DNA from: Bacillus sp. PK3_68
GTDB lineage: Bacteria; Bacillota; Bacilli; Bacillales; Domibacillaceae
Assembly: GCF_003600835.1 (NCBI RefSeq)
Contig: NZ_NQYC01000001.1
Span: forward strand, 496,001-560,000
DNA: 64,000 nucleotides
Direction: 5' to 3'
Part shown: in pieces, positions 61,035-64,000 of the stretch
Position numbering within the stretch: the stretch's first letter is position 1
How the letters are laid out: every line of letters begins with the position of its first letter
Made by a program: the position numbers and the translations under genes
The notes under the pieces: generated by a model
What the model saw: the letters and a program-made list of their open reading frames with translations, nothing else
What the model was told of the DNA's origin: nothing
The model's database searches: none

Positions 61035-62086
61035 TTATGACGGCTTCACCTCGATCGGCTGCGAAGCAAGCCGGATATCATTTTTCTGGAATAGAGAAGC
61101 AATCGCATGACGAAGCCTGCTTTCTATTTTTTGCTTAATGACGATGCTTTGGACAGGGACTTCTATCTTGAACACCATCGCTTCATTGCGAAAATCAATA
61201 AAACGGACAGACTGTGGCCCCTGCGGCTTGATTTCCTTTTCAGCAATGACTTTATCAGCAGCGGCATATAACAATTCTTCAACCTTTTCCGTATCCTGCC
61301 CGAATTTTACTTCCACTACTACTTGAGCTACCACTTCAGCTCCGGAACGATTCGGTACAATCTGTTCAATAAAATACTGGTTCGGCACAATTAAAGAGCC
61401 TTCGGTTGCTGTTTTGACAACAGTGGAACGGAGCCGGATTTTTTCTACCCGGCCAAATTTGCCATTCACTTCGACTACTTCTCCGACTTCAATCGGTCGC
61501 TCAAACAAAATAATAATGCCCGAGATAAAATTACCAGCTACATTTCTCATGCCAAAGCCAATTCCGATACCGAGCACGCTAAATAAGGCGGCCGCTGCTG
61601 TTAAATCAAGCCCTACGGTCGCAAAGCTGATGGCCAGTGCAATAATCATAACCGTATAGTAGATCATCCGATTAAAAGTATAAGCAACCCCACTATCTAA
61701 TCCATAATAATGATAGACTCTGCTCATCACAAAACGATTAAACAGCTTCACAAGCCTTTGGGAGAGCGATACAGTAAGGATTGCCACAAGAATTAAAAAG
61801 ACAGTTACCTGTGCCTCTCCTGACGTATATAGAGGATAAAACAGCCACTTTTCCCTAGAAAAATAATAGAGAAACAGTAACAGAACGCCATAAAAAGTGA
61901 GCCAGTTTAACGTCGTATTAAGAAGAGGGATTAACTCCTCTTTCCAGGAGCCAGGCTCATATTTTTTCTTCTGATGAGTTTCATAACCAGCCATTTAACG
62001 AGCAAGATAATGGCCGTAAATAAGCAAAAATCCAGCAGCCTGCCCGCAAAATGATCCATTGAAAAAAAACGAATGACTTTCTCCAT
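61035..62086 (-). CDS. MscS-family mechanosensitive channel (one frame break near start)
   Basis: About 350 residues when repaired. The ATG at 62086 begins MEKVIRFFSMDHFAGRLLDF and a membrane helix (FTAIILLVKWLVMKLI). The frame breaks at the T6 run 61962-61967. One extra base joins RRKKYEPGSWKEELIPLL. Three further helices follow, with the MscS pore helix near LGIGIGFGMRNVAGNFISGIIILFERPIEVGEVVEV and a C-terminal beta domain. A short alternative from the ATG at 61994 reads through but lacks the first helix. The family protects against osmotic shock. The span is 3n-1. Confidence 0.82.
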
Positions 62087-62454
62087 ATTATCACCACTAC
62101 TTTATTCTCTCCTTCTTTTCATTGCCTAAATCCCGTAGAAGTAAACAAAAGAGAAACGTACTAACGAAGGATTATTATTTCGGATATAGCGGCTTGCTGC
62201 TTTGTAATAAAGCCTGATGAAGAAACTATATGGAGATCGATTATGTAACTCTATATTATTCTTACATTTTGCTATTAAATGGATTGAAGATGAGCAATTT
62301 TCGGACACCACTAATTGTTAAACAATGAGAACTTTTCATTAATACACACTTTTTCTAATTTTCTTTCCCATTTATGGAACGGTTTATAAGCATACTACTA
62401 TCCAGTTTGCTATCATTGCCCAAATAGGGTAAAGCATCACCACCTTATTTTAAA
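62087..62454. other. Gene-free stretch between mscS and dsdA
   Basis: The stretch is A/T-rich. I find no gene with a ribosome binding site, no clear hairpin at the dsdA end and no recognisable regulatory element. Confidence 0.6.
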
Positions 62455-63783
62455 TCAATACTGCTCTCCCTTTTTGATCATTACGATCATTTCTTCTTCA
62501 GGAACGAGGCCACCTCCTGTCGACCATACAAGATGAACAGCACCTTTTTGCTGACTGTCGGTGAAATGGCTCTCCAGCCAGCCGCTTACTTTTGCCCGAA
62601 CAGGCCCTTCTATTCCCGCAAGAGCGGAAGGCTCCAGTTGCTCACCTTCAAGCTTAGCCATTTGATTCAAACAGATGAACAGCTTGTCATCCAACACGGT
62701 AAATACTCCGTCTAAATCATTTGCTACTGCTTTGCCGACAAAACTGGATGGTCTGCCGACGGCGAGGCCATCCGCCTCAGTTTTCAATTCGATCCCGGCA
62801 TCCTGGACAGAGATTTGATCATGCAGTCCGGTCATTAAACCGAGCAGCATGCAGGGAGCTTGCACTGGTTCGGCGAAAAAGCCATAGACATGTTCTCCAA
62901 ACACCCGCTTCAAGCCGGTAAAAATCCCTCCAGGTGCGCCGCCTACTCCACACGGTAAATACACAATCAATGGATGGTCTTCATCGACAGCAATGTTCTC
63001 TTTCTGAAACTGCTCCTGCAGACGGAGGGCAGCTGTTGAATAGCCGAGAAACAGCTCTTTTGAATGCTCATCATCAATGAAGAAACTGTTTTTTGTTTTT
63101 GCACTCAGCTCTCTGCCTTCTTCTACGGCACGGCTATAGTCATCTGCATACTCAATGACTTCAACCCCTCTATCCCGCAGCCGCGTCTTTTTCCATTCTT
63201 TCGCATCCGCGGACATATGGACGGTTGTCCGGAACCCAAGAGCTGCTCCTGTTATGCCAATGCTTAAGCCTAAATTCCCGGTAGAACCGACAGCGAGTGA
63301 ATAATTAGAGAAAAACGCTCTCATTTCTTCGTTTGCTAGTTTACTATAATCTTCTTCTGTCGATAATAACCCATGTTCAATTGCAAGACTTTCTGCATGC
63401 TTCAACACTTCATACATGCCGCCGCGTGCTTTTACAGAACCAGCAACCGGCAGAAGGTGATCAGCCTTCATATATAAGCAGCCGGTAATCGTTTCGCAAT
63501 GATACTTTTCAAGAAAAGTTTTCATATGTTCAATTTCCAGCAATGGTGACTCAATGATGCCGCCTACCTCTTTTGTTTCAGGAAAAACGGCCGTCAAAAA
63601 AGGCGCAAATCTTCTGAGCCTGGCATCGGCCTCATGTATTTCCTCGAGCGTAATCGGCCAATCGTCTGGTCCATTTTTTAACTTCTGATCGTTTATCCAT
63701 GTTACTTCCTCGCCATTCCTCATTGCAGCTATGAGCGGCCATTGGCTCTCCAGTCTCTTTATTTCTTGTTTTTCGTTGCTCAT
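62455..63783 (-). CDS. dsdA: D-serine dehydratase DsdA
   Basis: A 442-residue fold-type II PLP enzyme that deaminates D-serine to pyruvate and ammonia. The cofactor Lys lies in PVAGSVKARGG (K118). SLAVGSTGNLGLSIGI is the substrate loop and YLPCGVGGAPGGIFTGLK the phosphate-binding glycine loop. FAEPVQAPCMLLGL and HLVWSTGGGLVPEEEM complete the DsdA pattern. Length matches the E. coli enzyme. GGGGGATG precedes the ATG. No dsdC or dsdX is near. Confidence 0.92.
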   Translation of the reverse strand: MSNEKQEIKRLESQWPLIAAMRNGEEVTWINDQKLKNGPDDWPITLEEIHEADARLRRFAPFLTAVFPETKEVGGIIESPLLEIEHMKTFLEKYHCETITGCLYMKADHLLPVAGSVKARGGMYEVLKHAESLAIEHGLLSTEEDYSKLANEEMRAFFSNYSLAVGSTGNLGLSIGITGAALGFRTTVHMSADAKEWKKTRLRDRGVEVIEYADDYSRAVEEGRELSAKTKNSFFIDDEHSKELFLGYSTAALRLQEQFQKENIAVDEDHPLIVYLPCGVGGAPGGIFTGLKRVFGEHVYGFFAEPVQAPCMLLGLMTGLHDQISVQDAGIELKTEADGLAVGRPSSFVGKAVANDLDGVFTVLDDKLFICLNQMAKLEGEQLEPSALAGIEGPVRAKVSGWLESHFTDSQQKGAVHLVWSTGGGLVPEEEMIVMIKKGEQY

Positions 63784-63808
63784 CTACATCCCCCTGTTCA
63801 TAATGAAA

Positions 63809-63836
63809 AAATTCCAAGAGCGGCCTCTTGGAATTT
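63809..63836 (-). terminator. Terminator of the partial gene at the window end
   Basis: AAATTCCAAGAG (63809-63820) pairs with CTCTTGGAATTT (63825-63836) around a 4-base loop, with TTTTTTCATT on the minus strand. It lies between dsdA and the partial gene. Confidence 0.83.
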
Positions 63837-63850
63837 CTTTAGGTTATGAT

Positions 63851-64000
63851 TTAAGCAAATACCGTTTGCTTTAAAAGTTCTTTTACTTCGCCGCCAAGCT
63901 TCTCATACTGTGCCTGTTCTGTTCTCTCTTGTTTATTCACTACAGCAAATGAAGCTGGATCGTTCAGATTCACTTCAACAACCGCGTCATATAAGTAAGT
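63851..64000 (-). CDS. C-terminal end of an unidentified gene (runs off the window)
   Basis: The last 49 residues of a minus-strand gene. They read YDAVVEVNLNDPASFAVVNK, then QERTEQAQYEKLGGEVKELL and KQTVFA with a TAA at 63851. The frame is open to the window end and a strong terminator follows, so the gene is real. The short fragment does not identify a family. Confidence 0.6.
   Translation of the reverse strand, partial: TYLYDAVVEVNLNDPASFAVVNKQERTEQAQYEKLGGEVKELLKQTVFA

Overview
The window reads as chromosomal DNA of a low- to moderate-GC, aerobic, spore-forming Bacillaceae species. Pointers are a CotA-type coat laccase, sigma-B-type promoters in front of csbB, gsp17M and csbD homologues, AAAGGAGG ribosome binding sites with GTG and TTG starts, CcpA cre sites, and the Bacillus megaterium-type anaerobic cobalamin operon (cbiW, cbiH60, His-rich cbiX, cbiET). 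I see no rRNA, tRNA, prophage, insertion sequence or CRISPR array. The genus cannot be fixed from the sequence alone.

Layout. 1-9.9 kb: the end of a sigma-54 activator gene, then a catabolic cluster that I read as ectoine/5-hydroxyectoine degradation. It holds a DoeD-like aminotransferase, a DoeC-like aldehyde dehydrogenase, an M20 amidohydrolase, EutC, the ectoine hydrolase DoeA/EutD, a PucR-family regulator and EutB. 10-19 kb: a PdaC-like deacetylase, a ProP-type MFS transporter, a nitronate monooxygenase, a CapA-like protein, a YusW-like lipoprotein and a beta-helix protein. The transporter carries the same 26-bp upstream element as doeA plus a perfect cre site. 19-25.5 kb: a CsbB-GtrA-YfhO glycosylation operon, stress and CBS proteins, and a cell-wall hydrolase. 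25.7-41.6 kb: CotA, a MmyB-like regulator divergent from a FabF paralogue, many small single genes, CobT and a histidine phosphatase, CsbD and DinB. 41.7-57 kb: a 17-gene minus-strand cobalamin operon (cbiW to cbiO) behind a B12 riboswitch and terminator. 57-64 kb: a PduX-like kinase, a MerR regulator divergent from a CPBP protein, BioY, an NRDE protein, an MscS channel, DsdA and a partial gene.

How the parts work together. The 26-bp element, the cre and cre-like sites and the gene content suggest that ectoine uptake (ProP-like carrier) and breakdown are co-regulated by the PucR-type activator and repressed by preferred carbon sources. The cob operon makes the corrin ring from uroporphyrinogen III, imports cobalt (CbiMNQO) and is shut off by B12. 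PduX and CobT supply pieces of the nucleotide loop. The csbB, gsp17M and csbD promoters point to a general stress response that includes modification of the cell surface.

Caution on sequence quality. Nine genes (nitronate monooxygenase, beta-helix protein, a small lipoprotein, MOSC, cbiO, precorrin-2 dehydrogenase, cbiA, cbiL, mscS) are each broken by what looks like one missing base in a homopolymer of 4-7. For eight of them the span is 3n-1 bases long. This pattern is more like systematic under-calling than nine real mutations, so I annotate them as whole genes with a reported frame break.
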